Of a stretch of 64,000 bases of DNA, positions 43,816 through 55,089 are shown piece by piece. The position numbers and the translations under genes were made by a program. The stretch covers positions 2,046,910-2,110,909 of the forward strand of contig CAJHNH020000224.1 in the NCBI GenBank assembly GCA_905116865.2, written 5' to 3'. The notes beneath the pieces are model-generated. The model was given only the letters and a program-made list of their open reading frames with translations. It had not been told where the DNA came from and ran no database searches. This DNA comes from Candidula unifasciata (taxonomy: Eukaryota; Mollusca; Gastropoda; Stylommatophora; Geomitridae). Position 1 is the stretch's first letter, and every line of letters starts with the position of its first letter.

Positions 43816-44043
43816 TATACCATTTTCCACTTTAAACTGGACACTTTTCAAATCAAACTGGATAATTTTCAAACCACCTAGGACGTTTTTTTTTCAGTTT
43901 GATTTGAAAAACATTCTGGATGACTTGAAAATTTTCCACTTTGATTTGAAAAACGTCCTAGGTGGTTTCAAAATAGTCCAGTTTGATTTGAAAAATGTCC
44001 TAGATGGTTTGAAAAGTGTCCAGTTTAAAGTGAAAATGGTATA
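43816..44043. mobile_element. 228-bp hairpin MITE
   Basis: TATACCATTTTCCACTTTAA at the left is the reverse complement of the right end TTAAAGTGAAAATGGTATA except for one base. Inside, GTCC(A/T)-AG-TGGTTT and TTGATTTGAAAAA blocks repeat on both arms, so the whole element can fold on itself. Flanking TA suggests Tc1/mariner-type mobilisation. It lies about 520 bp after the stop codon. Confidence 0.8.
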
Positions 44044-44409
44044 GAAAGCAGTCAAGGCTGTAAGATTATCAAGATAACCTTTGTTAAGTTACTGCCGTTG
44101 TCTTTCTTGTAACATAATCTGTGTTTATGGATGTTGTCTTCTGCATACTTATAGCCTGGCTTTTTGTGGGCAGTATGCAATGGTACACAGTTCTGGCACC
44201 ATTTTTTGTTTAGATACCACTGTTCAGCACTACTGTAATAATCTTTATGTTGTGTACTGGCACCTTTTATTTGACCCTGTGGTGAGTAACAACACCTACT
44301 TTTCTTGAAAAAACTGCTTATATCACCAATCTTATACTGTCTTGCCAAAGAACTAAGATATGAAGCAATTTATTGCCATGACTATAAGCGCTTTTGTTTA
44401 CTAAAAGGG

Positions 44410-44636
44410 GGTGGGGGGTCTCTATGGCGATGTGGTCAAGTGGGTTGCCTCACAATCTGAAGGTCATAGATTCGTTTCACAGCTGCACCGTTCAGTTCAC
44501 GAGTGCAGTTTTTATGGTGACCCCTGGGGGATCATCACCAGAGCTTTGAGTTTGTGCTTTGTGCAGTTCTCTCAGCAAAGAGAGACTGAGCCACACGAGA
44601 TAAAACCTGGTGCAGTGAAGTCGATCCTCTAAAACT
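44410..44636 (+). mobile_element. SINE family G, full-length
   Basis: Head CTATGGCGATGTGGTCAAGTGG (A-box) and GGTCATAGATTCGTTTC (B-box) about 45 bp apart, then the body and the 3' end ACCTGGTGCAGTGAAGTCGA. Confidence 0.78.
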
Positions 44637-44807
44637 CAACCTGAACTTTGTCTGCTAAAAGAATTTATTGACCAGAAAAAATGTTAATAGCTGGTTTCAC
44701 AGAACACTGTAGAAGCGACAGGAGAATTTATAGGCTATACGGTAAAAATAATAACTACCATATCGGTGCTATTTGACCAAGCCTAAAATGGTGCCTGTTA
44801 ACGACCC

Positions 44808-44930
44808 TGAAAAGTATTGGTGACAGGCAGAACATTGACCACTTCAACCATCATATCTGATTGGTCAATAAAAATATAGGTTTAGCATAGCATTTGATGT
44901 GCCAGTAGCATACAATGAGACATTTACTTA
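44808..44930 (+). mobile_element. SINE family A, 3' fragment
   Basis: TGACCACTTCAACCATCATA, TGATTGGTCAATAAAAATATAGG and CATTTGATGTGCCAGT match the 3' half of family A. It brings an AATAAA hexamer. Confidence 0.6.
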
Positions 44931-45099
44931 TAGTTGTCTTTTTTCTTAGTTTATGAAGACTATAAGTTTATAAAGAATATTTTATTTTTACACTTATTAA
45001 CTCTGTCAGTTTCAAACATGTTGTACTGATGGGTGATTGACAAGCTGATAGAAATAAGATGCCAGAAGGTTAACATAGAAGGTTGTCAGCTCTTTCTAC

Positions 45100-45310
45100 T
45101 ACTCAAACACTCAGGTACCAGCATGTAAACCAAACAACAATAGATTAACAAATATTCATGCCTACTCTTTGTTACCAGTGTCAGACCTGGTCACTAAGCA
45201 AGGTGTAAGGAAGATCAAACTATGAGATGAGATGCCTGAAAAGTATTACCAGTGTAGCCAGAAGAAAAAGATTAAGCAATGATAATATCGGAGAAATGGT
45301 GGGAGAAATA
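45100..45310 (+). mobile_element. RTE-like LINE remnant
   Basis: Broken frames read PTLCYQCQTW-like CTACTCTTTGTTACCAGTGT and GAGATGAGATGCCTGAAAAG, corresponding to the segment at 88-170 of the 1-520 element. Confidence 0.6.
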
Positions 45311-45366
45311 CCATGCACTTGCAATGATTTCATAGTGAGGTTTGATCTCCCCCCCCCCCCCACACA

Positions 45367-46032
<666 letters not shown>

Positions 46033-46144
46033 CTCTCCAATTTAATACATCTAAAGATGTTTTGTTTGACCTTTTACTTTTACTGTGCATCAGAAAACTT
46101 CATAAGTGGAGATAAGTAATTAACAAAAAATATAGTTTAATTTT

Positions 46145-47931
46145 GTATATTACATTTCAGTGAGTCAGGAAAGGAAGAGGTTTAAGTATTGGGTTTTACC
46201 TATTTTTGTTCACAAGATGATCAGCTACTTTTTTCCTAATATAAGCTTTAGACATTTATATACTTTGTTTTTGTTTCAGTAATTTTATTAAATATGAAAA
46301 TTGATTGGATCTGTGTTTAGTCAAATGTAGTAATTGTATGGTGCTTTTGACTTGACTTGATGTTGAAAAAAAAATGAAAAATTGGGACTCTTGAAAGTAA
46401 CCTGAGGGTCTTCCTTATAGCTGAGTCCGTTTTTTTGTGGGCGGTTTTCGTTTCTATCTTTTTGTGGCGTGTTGGTCCGCCTGGCTGTCCTTGGTTGGTG
46501 CATGGATGCCACCGGTTATTGTGCTGATTCTGTTGTTTTTGCTGGTTGTCAGACACACTGTCAGTTATTGTACCAAGGCTGTAGTATGGTGCTTTAACCC
46601 CATGAATGATTTTATTGATAGACCAATTGTCTCATTTTCATAAGTTAATATTAGGCATATTTATTTTTACACTTTAAAAATGACTAAGTTCTTAAATCAG
46701 TGCAGCCTAAAACATTTCTAGGAATTGTTTTAGGAATACTTGTAACGAACTCAGGCCTATCTATACACTAGCTGACCTTTTCATTGATGCTTCCTCAGGC
46801 TAGTCAACGTTGATCAAACTTAGGTGTCGCAAATTCTCTCGTGAGACCTAGGTTCAGTATGTGGGAGGGGGGTTGGGGTAAGGGAAAGTTGTACATGTTA
46901 TGGGGTCATTAAAAGTGCTTAGATCCTGTAATAAAGAGCAGGCAAGGTCGCTGGTAAGAGAGTCAATGAAATACAATGTTGCAGCAAGCTGACACCCCTG
47001 CCACTTGAACTTCTCAAAGATAAAGGCAAATGAATTCGTATATTACATTTCAGTGAGTCAGGAAAGGAAGAGGTTTAAGTATTGGGTTTTACCTATTTTT
47101 GTTCACAAGATGATCAGCTACTTTTTTCCTAATATAAGCTTTAGACATTTATATACTTTGTTTTTGTTTCAGTAATTTTATTAAATATGAAAATTGATTG
47201 GATCTGTGTTTAGTCAAATGTAGTAATTGTATGGTATTTTTGACTTGACTTGATGTTGAAAAAAAAAAATGAAAAACTGGGACTCTTCAAAGTAACCTGA
47301 GGGTCTTCCTTATAGTTGAGTCCGTTTTTTATGGGCGGTTTTCGTTTCTATCTTTTTGTGGCGTGTTGGTCCGCCTGGCCGTCCTTGGTTGGTGCATGGA
47401 TGCCACCGGTTATTGTGCTGATTCTGTTGTTTTTGCTGGTTGTCAGACACGCTGTCAGTTATTGTACCAAGGCTGTAGTATGGTGCTTTAACCCCATGAA
47501 TGTTTTTATTGATAGACCAATTGTCTCATTTTCATAAGTTAATATTAGGCATATTTATTTTTACACTTTAAAAATGACTAAGTTCCTAAATCAGTGCAGC
47601 CTAAAACATTTCTAGGAATTGTTTTAGGATTACTTGTAACGAACTCAGGCCTATCTACACACTAGCTGACCTTTTCATTGATGCTTCCTCAGGCTAGTCA
47701 ACGTTGATCAAACTTAGGTGTCGCAAATTCTCTCTTGAGACCTAGGTTCAGTATGTGGGAGGGGGGTTGGGGTAAGGGTAAGTTGTACATGTTATGGGGT
47801 CATTAAAAGTGCTTAGATCCTGTAATAAAGAGCAGGCAAGGTCGCTGGTAAGAGAGTCAATGAAATACAACGTTGCAGCAAGCTGACACCCCTGCCACTT
47901 GAACTTCTCAAAGGTAAAGGCAAATGAATTC
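46145..47931. repeat. Tandem duplication, two abutting 893/894-bp copies
   Basis: Copy 1 is 46145-47037 and copy 2 is 47038-47931, both starting GTATATTACATTTCAG and ending GGCAAATGAATTC, with no bases between them. They differ at a small number of scattered sites and an A-tract length (46369 versus 47260). Each carries one plus-strand ORF (46437-46643; 47316-47537) for a hydrophobic peptide containing FYLFVACWSAW and PPVIVLILLFLLVVRH. Whether it is translated is unknown. Confidence 0.93.
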
Positions 47932-48012
47932 ACATCAAATCACGGTGTCCTGGCCCGACTTCATCATTCACAAGTGTGTGGCTGGGCAGAGCTGGGCCTG
48001 AGTTTGTTACAT

Positions 48013-48116
48013 GTTCCATTCTAAGAAGTAAAGGTGGCTGGCATAATACTGACCGTGTCACTCACTAGGTGTCAATTAGTCTATAAAAATGTGCACCACC
48101 CAATATGCCAACACCG
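48013..48116 (+). mobile_element. SINE family A fragment
   Basis: AAGTAAAGGTGGCTGGCATAA, GACCGTGTCACTCACTAGGTG and GTCTATAAAAATGTGCA match the family A core. Confidence 0.65.
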
Positions 48117-49140
48117 CTTACTTACTTTTGTTTTCTAAAATAGTTACACATTATTGACTGCAATAAGAAAAGATGTGAGACAAATTTAACATTGCCTAAT
48201 ATGCCTACACTTATTTTTGTATGTTAATGTGTTTTTGTATTTTATGGTGCCAAAAGACATTTTTTCTTTTCAGTACATATAAGTTTCAATAAAAACTTAG
48301 TTTATGCCTACTGTAACTGTAAAATATACAATGAATAAAGACCAGTATATTATTAGGTCAGCAGTTTATGGTATTTACATCTTGTTATTTCTGCCTAGAT
48401 AAAAAATGAATAATCAATGGTTATGTTCTGGTTAGTGTATATAAGCATAGCAAATCATTCAAGCTTATATTATTTCTGTTCTTTTTTCTATGTTTATTCC
48501 CAAGGCTCTGATGTGAGGTTTGATGCACAATATTCCTTGTAAATAGTTATTTATATGATTCTTGTTGCTCTTTATATTAATAGTAAATAAAATTATCTTT
48601 TCCCAAATTTTATATATCATTTTTATTCTTGTCTTTATAATAATGGTAAATAATTTATGTCTTCTTCTTGTTACTTCTTATTTTGATGATGAATGTAATA
48701 AAATGTTTTTGTGTGTTCATTGTCTGCATTAATAGTGACTAATTTTTGTTAGTCTTCATCTTTTTGCTCTTCTCTATAATAGTGAATGATTGTCATCTCA
48801 CCATTCTCTACATTGTTGGTAAATAATTGTTATGCTTGTTTTGTTAATGAAAACATTTTAAAGCTATACTCTGTTAATTTTGTTCACTTTCAAGCTACTA
48901 AAAATGTTTTAAAGAAAATATGAACTTAGTGCCATATATATTGTGATATAGTAAAAAGAAAATGTATACCATTACTGTTTTATTTTCTTAACAAAGTGTT
49001 TATTTTGTTCTGTGATTGTGTAATGCAACTAAAGTGATATGCGTGACTGTGAGAGAGAGGAGAGGATGACAGCTGAATAAACAAATTATTTTGAAATATT
49101 TTTTGTTTTATTTCTTTATCTGACTTGTTGGAAGTATAAT
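48117..49140. other. AT-rich 3' flank without recognisable gene
   Basis: Several AATAAA hexamers (for example near 48333, 48586 and 49074) occur, so this could include distal polyadenylation sites, but no coding or repeat signature is seen. Confidence 0.35.
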
Positions 49141-49149
49141 TCATGTCTT

Positions 49150-49594
49150 ACTTGTCTTTAGTATTCTAGCAGTAGACTATCCACATCTCCAGGAATGCAA
49201 AGCTTGACCAATGTCCAGGTTTCTCCACCACACAACAGGGTAAGTCTACAAAATATTTGACAGTTCTCATTTGTTTCTCTCTCAAAATGTCAGTAATTTT
49301 TGCATTTTATTGAAAATACTTGTTTGGCTATTCCTATTACAGTAAATGTCCAGAGCTGAAGAAGAAGAAGTTTCTTTCTATAGTACATGCCAGTGGTACT
49401 GGTAATCATGTTATCCACAACCTTCTGTCATATACTTGCAATCACTTCTGACACAGATGAACCTCCATGGCAGGATGTCAAACTTTCCAGCATCTTCTCT
49501 CTCAGTCTCCCTCTGCCTCTTTTCAACTTTCGTCACTGTCACAATGTACTCCAGGTTTCTCCTTCTCATGACAAGACCAAAGAATGTAGTTTGT
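49150..49594 (-). mobile_element. LINE remnant, minus strand, part 1
   Basis: Reverse complement contains an RTE C-terminal-like HVVRRRNLEYI-type string near 49530-49570 and joins 49897 onwards once the inserted SINE is removed. Confidence 0.55.
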
Positions 49595-49896
49595 CTCCTG
49601 ATGTGTGGGGAGTCGCCGTGGCCGAGCGGCTAGACGCTCGCCGCGGATCGGAAGTTCGTGGGTTAGCTCCCTGGCGGAGACGGACTTTTCTTCAAAAATG
49701 ACCTTGGCTCCCAGGTCGACCCAGCCTTGAGTGGGTACCGGGTGCAATCCCGGGAAGTAGAGGCGGCCGGCGTGATGCTGACCACATCACCCATCTTGTG
49801 CCGTTGGTCTATAAAAATATAGGTCTAGCCCTATATGCCCTATACGCCTAAAGGTGTGGAAAGGGTCCTTTACTTTTTTTTTTTACTCCTGATGTG
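49595..49896 (+). mobile_element. SINE family A, full-length, with 11-bp target duplication
   Basis: CTCCTGATGTG at 49595-49605 and 49886-49896. The head has CCGTGGCCGAGCGGCTAGACG (A-box) and GTTCGTGGGTTAGCTCCC (B-box), then the core, GGTCTAGCCCTATATGCCC, and the end GGAAAGGGTCCTTTACTT plus T-tract. Best copy of the family; the head resembles a class II (Leu/Ser-like) tRNA start. Confidence 0.95.
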
Positions 49897-50407
49897 GCCA
49901 TCAGTTCTCTTTTGAGTCACATTACTCTTTTCATCTGCCCGGGGTATTCTCATCATTGCATCTTTAAAACCAAACGTCCACTGCTTCCACATAATTTTTG
50001 ACTGATCGGTCAACTGTACATGATTCATTTCCATACATTAAGATAGGATTTATACAGCTCTTGGGAATTCCCTTTCTCCCCTCAGTTGTCAAAGAAAGAT
50101 TGTAAAGAATATTTTTCATTTTGTGGAATGCTACTTTTGCTTGAGCTATTCAGTATTTACCATTTTTAATATATCTTTCATCTTCTATTGTCAGGTTAAA
50201 CATAACAGCTTGCTTGAGGACTGTCCCATTTACTTTGATGTTGCGCTTTAGATGGTCAATTTTCTTTGTAATTACCATTCCCAAAGAAGCTACAAGTTAT
50301 AATTTCACTTTTACTGTCATTATCCAGTTATGATATGGTAATATAATGTCAGCTAAAGAGATGAGAACTTATCATCACATCTTTTTATGTGGTGGTGAAA
50401 TATACTC

Positions 50408-50610
50408 TCCGTCCCCAAGTGGAATGAATTTTTCATTTTTGTTTAAATGCCCCAACCTAGTTGTTGCCAAGGCCCTAATGTAACATAACGGTTGAATGGG
50501 TTTTCTGGGGCCTCTTCAAGGGTGATCTTTATTTGAATGGTGGTACTTTGTGACATTGGGTGTTTATTGTTCAGTGTGATGTCCTAGTGTGGCAAAAAGT
50601 CAGTCAAATA
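50408..50610 (+). mobile_element. SINE-like family E copy
   Basis: GGGGCCTCTTCAAGGGTGATC, GGTGGTACTTTGTGACATTGG and TGTGATGTCCTAGTG, ending AAAAAGTCAGTCAAATA. Confidence 0.7.
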
Positions 50611-50647
50611 TATTGAATTAAAGGTGTACCTCCCTGTGTATGTTCTT

Positions 50648-50850
50648 GGTCCCATTGGGGGGGGGGGGATAGACCCACTGCCTTTCTGACAAGCATGTCA
50701 TAAAAGGCAGCCAACTAGGGATCTTTCTTTGAAGCAAGAAATTAAAATGTTGCACACAGATAAGTCAGATCTGGTCAAAGTCCAGAAGTGGATGAATAAC
50801 CAAAACTTTCCTGTGGAGTTTATAGCCAGTGAACGCTAAGAAGAATAAAT
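50648..50850 (+). mobile_element. Repeat family B with poly-G
   Basis: CCCATT then a G12 tract and ATAGACCCACTGCC, ACAAGCATGTCATAAAAGG, AAGTCAGATCTGGT and CAGTGAACGCTAAGAAGAA. Confidence 0.75.
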
Positions 50851-51414
50851 CTGTACCATTTGTTTTATGAAAGCGGAAGAAGAAATGTCATCTCTATGAT
50901 GAAGGTTGCTTGCAGCAGATATGAGCATTCAGGGCTGTCTTTGGGAATATTTCATGCTCAGGCTCAAATCTTTTCTATGCCACAGTCTTGTACCTTTCTG
51001 CCTCCATCCCATAATTATTGTTTTTTTAATGTTGCCATTGTGATGTGCATTTGGTATTTTAGCAACCATATCATTGGTGTATATCAGTGTATTACACCAT
51101 GTGCCTGCTCTTCTACTGTGTAGGTTTGCTTCAATCCACTTTTACATTCTTCTATTGACTTTATAGTTTCTTCAGCAGTGCTTCCTTTCAAACTATATTT
51201 GAAGCTTTCCTTACATCTATCCATACAGTTTCTTTATCTTGGAATGCATCATCTATTTCTTGGGTGCTGTATGTTTTCTTATCTTCAGTAGAACACAATT
51301 TTCTAAAGCCCATGTGGTACTTTCTGAATAGCCGACCACAAACAGTGGAAATCCATAGGTCACAGGACAGTTCAATTTTTCAGTGGGTGGGTAGTTCTGT
51401 AATTTGGCATTTCA

Positions 51415-52396
51415 TTTGCTGTGCAGTTTTGTGCTGTGCAGTTTTCAGATTTGTATGCTGTGCAGATTTTTGCTGTGCATTTTTATTGTGTGTTGTGGAC
51501 TATGTGCAATCAGAAGGACGCAGTTTTTATGGGGGTGGGGTGGGGGGGGTGGTTGCTGGAAACGAGGATGCAGTTGTGCAATTTGCTTGTGCAAAACTGT
51601 ATGTGCAATCTGCAGGATGCCGTGCCAGTTGGTGTATTGGGAGGGGGGGTGGGTATCCAAAAAAAAAGCATTCTTGATGTATACTGCTAAGTTCACAAAC
51701 TGACAATCAGAACAATTTTACACGTTAGATTCAGTGTAAAGGTTTGTAATATTGGTAATTATAGCCTTCCGGGACTTCAAGTACGACATGGACATTGCGT
51801 ATATTATAGGCTGTATACAGTTGTGGGATCTAGGTTGCAAACAGTCGTAGGACCTAGGCTGCACTCTCTCTTGGGACATAGGTTGGTTCGGATTAGGGCC
51901 AGTTCTAAATGTTTTTGGATTGTTAAAAGTGTTAAATCGTGAAAAACAGAACACCGGTCGCCGGCAGCTGACACAAACTAATAAAAGTTAATATAATTCT
52001 AGATGTATACTAGGACCTAGTCAATGTCATGTCAAGTTTTTCAGAGCAGCCCCACTATACTTGTTATCCTTAAGTCACTCGATGGAAACATGTTGTGGAA
52101 AGATTTGTTTACCTTGTATAGTTCTCTCAATTTTGAAACTTAACTACATTACAAAGCAACCTGCTATTTCTCTTATCTTTGGACAGATAACCTCTTTCAC
52201 ACAAAAATCAGCTGCTGCAAGTCTTGGAAATAGAGTCTAGGAATTTTTCATGCCAAGAAAGGGTAGACAACACGTGAAACAATCAGATAAAGTTGCTTCA
52301 CTGTCAACCTGCTCGGTTTGGTTATCTATGAGGACTTTGAGCAAGCCTCGCCTTGGTCATTGATGTCACCCAGTTTGTTTTCCCTTAAACTCTTAG
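51415..52396. other. No gene recognised
   Basis: 51415-51500 has irregular GCTGTGCAGTTTT / GCTGTGCATTTTT repeats; 51530-51550 is G-rich. Overlapping ORFs here are short and low in complexity. Nothing else was identified. Confidence 0.4.
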
Positions 52397-52398
52397 AC

Positions 52399-52470
52399 CA
52401 GCGGTTTTTAACCTATGGGTCGCGACCCTTTTGTGGGTCGAAAATCCTTTCATGTGGGAGGAGCTAGCAG
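52399..52470 (+). mobile_element. hAT-like terminal sequence
   Basis: CAGCGGTTTTTAACCTATGG followed by GTCGCGACCCTTTTGTGGGTCG resembles the termini of hAT-Charlie/SPIN-type elements (CAG.GGTT..CAACC..TGGGTCGCGACCC, recalled from knowledge of the family). No matching opposite end or transposase was found. Confidence 0.55.
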
Positions 52471-52554
52471 TAGCACGCATGGGAATGCCCCTTGTGCAAT
52501 GACGTCGATTGTGACAACAACTGTTTTTGTTTGGAAGCTGCCGACGTTTGTGGT

Positions 52555-52700
52555 GTTACTAAGCAAGTTTTCATTCAGTAGTTTGCCATTGCTTGTTGAA
52601 ATCAACGCCAGACGTCTGCAGCCATTCCACTTGCAACTGAATCGAACTCGGTATTTTGGAATTATAAACTGTGTTCATATCCTACAGATTCCCAAACACC
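52555..52700 (-). mobile_element. SINE family I copy
   Basis: TTTTCATTCAGTAGTTTGCCATTGC, GAAATCAACGCCAGACGTCTGCAGC and ATCGAACTCGG..TTTTGGAATTAT match 54330-54480. Confidence 0.6.
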
Positions 52701-52879
52701 CAGTTCAACTTCTGAAAAGTTAGAATTAGGGCACCCATAACAACACCAGTCAGATCTAACCTGCAGTCCTATTCCGGTGAGGATGGGTTAGAAAGAGTTA
52801 AAACTGTTGAAATGGAACTTGGAACAGATGGCCGACACGTCCATTCTGGGAGCAGTGCTGCCAAATATTTTTGGGAATA

Positions 52880-53315
52880 GTCTTCTTCTTCTCTTCCACC
52901 TTGTACCTCATCGAAATGTTAGGGGGAGATGTAATGTTCGTTGATGGGCACTATTAAGAGCACTATTAAGACTGATGTTCATTTCTGTAAGGCTGTTCTT
53001 ATTGCCATCACTCCATATTTTCTGAGGTCTTCCACTCGCTCTATAACCGTTGTAACGTTTTAGTGTGGCTCACTGTGGCAGATAGTACCAGGGCATTCTT
53101 GTTAGGTGTCCAAACCACTTCATTTGTTGTTCTTTGATGACCTGTAAGACTGGTTTATCCCTAGCATTTGTCTGATTTCATGATTTCGCATTATGTCTTT
53201 CCTTGAAACTCTTGCAGCTCTTCTAAGGCATTTCATCTCTGTTGTCACAATTTTACATTCATTGGAGGATGTAGGTGTCCACGTTTGGCATTGATAGCTT
53301 TGGGAATAGTACCAA
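52880..53315 (-). mobile_element. RTE-like LINE C-terminus, minus strand
   Basis: Minus strand 53120-53310 reads SYQCQTWTPTSSNECKIVTT and EMKCLRRAARVSRKD, matching the 1-520 element; 52900-53120 carries the decayed WFGHL..RM and RPRK region. Confidence 0.75.
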
Positions 53316-53419
53316 ATGTATTTTGAAAAGACACCAAAACACAACAAAAACTACCATATTTTATTTTTTATTTAAAAGCCGTTAAAAAAAATATGCTCAC
53401 AAACACACACATACAGATG

Positions 53420-53420
53420 C

Positions 53421-53498
<78 letters not shown>
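53420..53498. repeat. (TA)n microsatellite
   Basis: About 79 bp of TA dinucleotides. Confidence 0.97.
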
Positions 53499-53501
<3 letters not shown>

Positions 53502-53654
53502 AACTTCGAATATCTGGACTCCATAATAAATAACAATGGAGACTAACAGAAATTAAAAGGACGATGGCCATAGTTATGCAAATATAAAACAGCCTCAAAA
53601 GTCTTTTGTTAAGCATCAGCAAGGAGATCAAAATAAGAATTTTGAGAGCATGCA

Positions 53655-54228
53655 TCTTCCCTGTAGTAATATACGGACGTGAGTCGCGGACAATCCTCTA
53701 GTCCTTAAGAAAGAGAAAAAGCTGGGTTTTTTTTTAGCTGAGATTCTATAGAAAGATTCTTAGAATATCTTGGAAAAAGAATAGGAGAAATACTGACATC
53801 TTGAAAGATCTGAACATCGAGGAAGACTGGCTAATAAACAGCATCCTGTCTCGGAAGCTGAAATATCGTGGTCATATCAAGCGCCACGACGGATTGGAAA
53901 AAAATAATAGCAGAAGGTATGGTATCAAGAAGGAGGGGCAGAGACCCACGAACACAAAGATGGGCACAGAATATAAAAAAGTAAAAAAAAAAGTAAAGAT
54001 CCCTTTTCACACCTTTCGGCGCCTCGGGCATATGGGCAGAGCGTCCCATATTTTTACAGACCATCAGCACTCTGTGGGTAATGTGGTCAGCATTACGCCG
54101 GCACAGAATATAAGTGACTCCTTAAGTAAGAAAGTGCACGAGGCAGGAGAGCTGTCGAGAGACCAAGTTTCTTTCATGCAGACCATGATGAGAGCGACGT
54201 TCTGCAAAGGACCTGCTACATGATGATG
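53655..54228 (+). mobile_element. LINE 3' remnant with nested SINE-J
   Basis: Broken frames read VVIYGRESRTIL, KILRISWKKNRRNTDI and EDWLINSILSRKLKYRGHIK, then the 3' end CGACGTTCTGCAAAGGACC..GCTACATGATGATG. Interrupted at 53977-54099 by a SINE fragment. Homologue of 22258-22685. Confidence 0.78.
53963..54113 (-). mobile_element. SINE family J 3' fragment with 14-bp target duplication
   Basis: GGCACAGAATATAA at 53963-53976 and 54100-54113. The insert has a GTAAAAAAAAAAGTAAAG tail then GATCCCTTTTCACACC, TTTTTACAGACCATCAGCAC and GGTAATGTGGTCAGCATTACG, and is 5'-truncated. Confidence 0.92.
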
Positions 54229-54329
54229 AAATAAAAGGGGACAATTTACGTTTTTTAAAATTCAGAGTTAAAATTAGTTAGTCGCGTATCCTTTACAGTA
54301 CATTGCAGAACCAACCCCATCATTTTTGC

Positions 54330-54525
54330 CTGATGTGGGTTTTTCTATGAAAATTTTCATTCAATAGTTTGCCATTGCCTCCTGGACGGTCGGTCTCTCG
54401 ATACCACTGTCGAAACCAACGCAAGACATAAGGCCCGCAGCTGTGATCGAACCTGACACTCCGGCATTACGACGCGGACAATTCGGAGTACCAACGAGAT
54501 AACCAGGACACATTTAAAATACTAA
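54330..54525 (-). mobile_element. SINE family I, with tRNA-like head
   Basis: Minus strand: CTGGTTATCTCGTTGGTACTC (A-box) and GTCAGGTTCGATCACAGC (B-box), then core GGTTTCGACAGTGG and GGCAATGGCAAACTATTGAATG. Confidence 0.7.
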
Positions 54526-54584
54526 ATTGTTCAAGTGAAAGCGAGACATATCGTCACCATATGTGTTCTGCAGAACATATTCTC

Positions 54585-54660
54585 TAAATCTGTGTGTCCC
54601 AAACTTTTCTTATTTGCGACGCCTTTTTTCAATTACATTTTTTCCTAACCTGAGTAAAAT
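54585..54660. mobile_element. Possible second hAT-like end
   Basis: GTGTCCCAAACTTTTCTTATTTGCGACGCC has the look of a hAT terminus but no partner was seen. Confidence 0.3.
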
Positions 54661-54876
54661 TATGACTGTTCGTATGTGAGAGAAAAAAAAATACAGTAAA
54701 AAGATCACATATTTTGCTAGTTGTCATTCCTGAGGACACCAAGCTTTATAGATTAGTGGAGGACGTGTCACATCACAACCTTCATAGAGGTTTCTGGCAT
54801 TCTTTTCTGAAAAATACTGGCATAAATAATGACAAGACAAAGTATCAACATTCCGCACTTTTTAATTATCTTTTTT

Positions 54877-55030
54877 TTTGGGAGTGGCGTTGGCGGCTAG
54901 ACTTTTTTCAAAAATGACATTGACTCCCAGGTCGACCCAGCCTGAATGGGTATAAGGTGCAGTCCTGTGAAGTAAAGGCGGCCGGCATGATGCTGAACAC
55001 ATCTCATACCAAGTGCCGATTGGTACCGAG
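54877..55030 (+). mobile_element. SINE family A copy with internal deletion
   Basis: GGGAGTGGCGTTGGCGGCTAGAC joins directly to TTTTTTCAAAAATGACATTGACTCCCAGG, so the B-box part of the head is deleted; ends at GTGCCGATTGGTACC. Confidence 0.75.
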
Positions 55031-55089
55031 TAGTTAGCTAGCGTGATACGGTGCGCATTTACCTCCGGGTACTTAGCACGCACCATCTT

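Larger units (their letters stand above)
49897..51320 (-). mobile_element. LINE RT remnant, minus strand, part 2
   Basis: The minus strand at about 49985-50180 reads IAQAKVAFHKMKNILYNLSL, NPILMYGNESCTVDRSVKN, which aligns with IGQAKTAFYKIKNILCNLSL and HPVLTYGCESWT of the RT pseudogene at 12180. More distal minus-strand RT text appears near 51060-51290. A SINE-E (50408-50608) and a family B repeat (50648-50850) are inserted in it. Confidence 0.75.

Noticed and set aside
49606..49690. Genuine tRNA gene (Leu/Ser-like start with A and B boxes)
   Set aside because: No closing acceptor stem; the sequence continues into the SINE core and is flanked by target duplications. The same holds for heads at 15381, 22247, 43147, 44410 and 54525.
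51264..51703. Overlapping Cys/Gly-rich ORFs of 89-137 codons
   Set aside because: Three frames open at once over low-complexity GTGCAG and poly-G sequence; no domain or codon bias.
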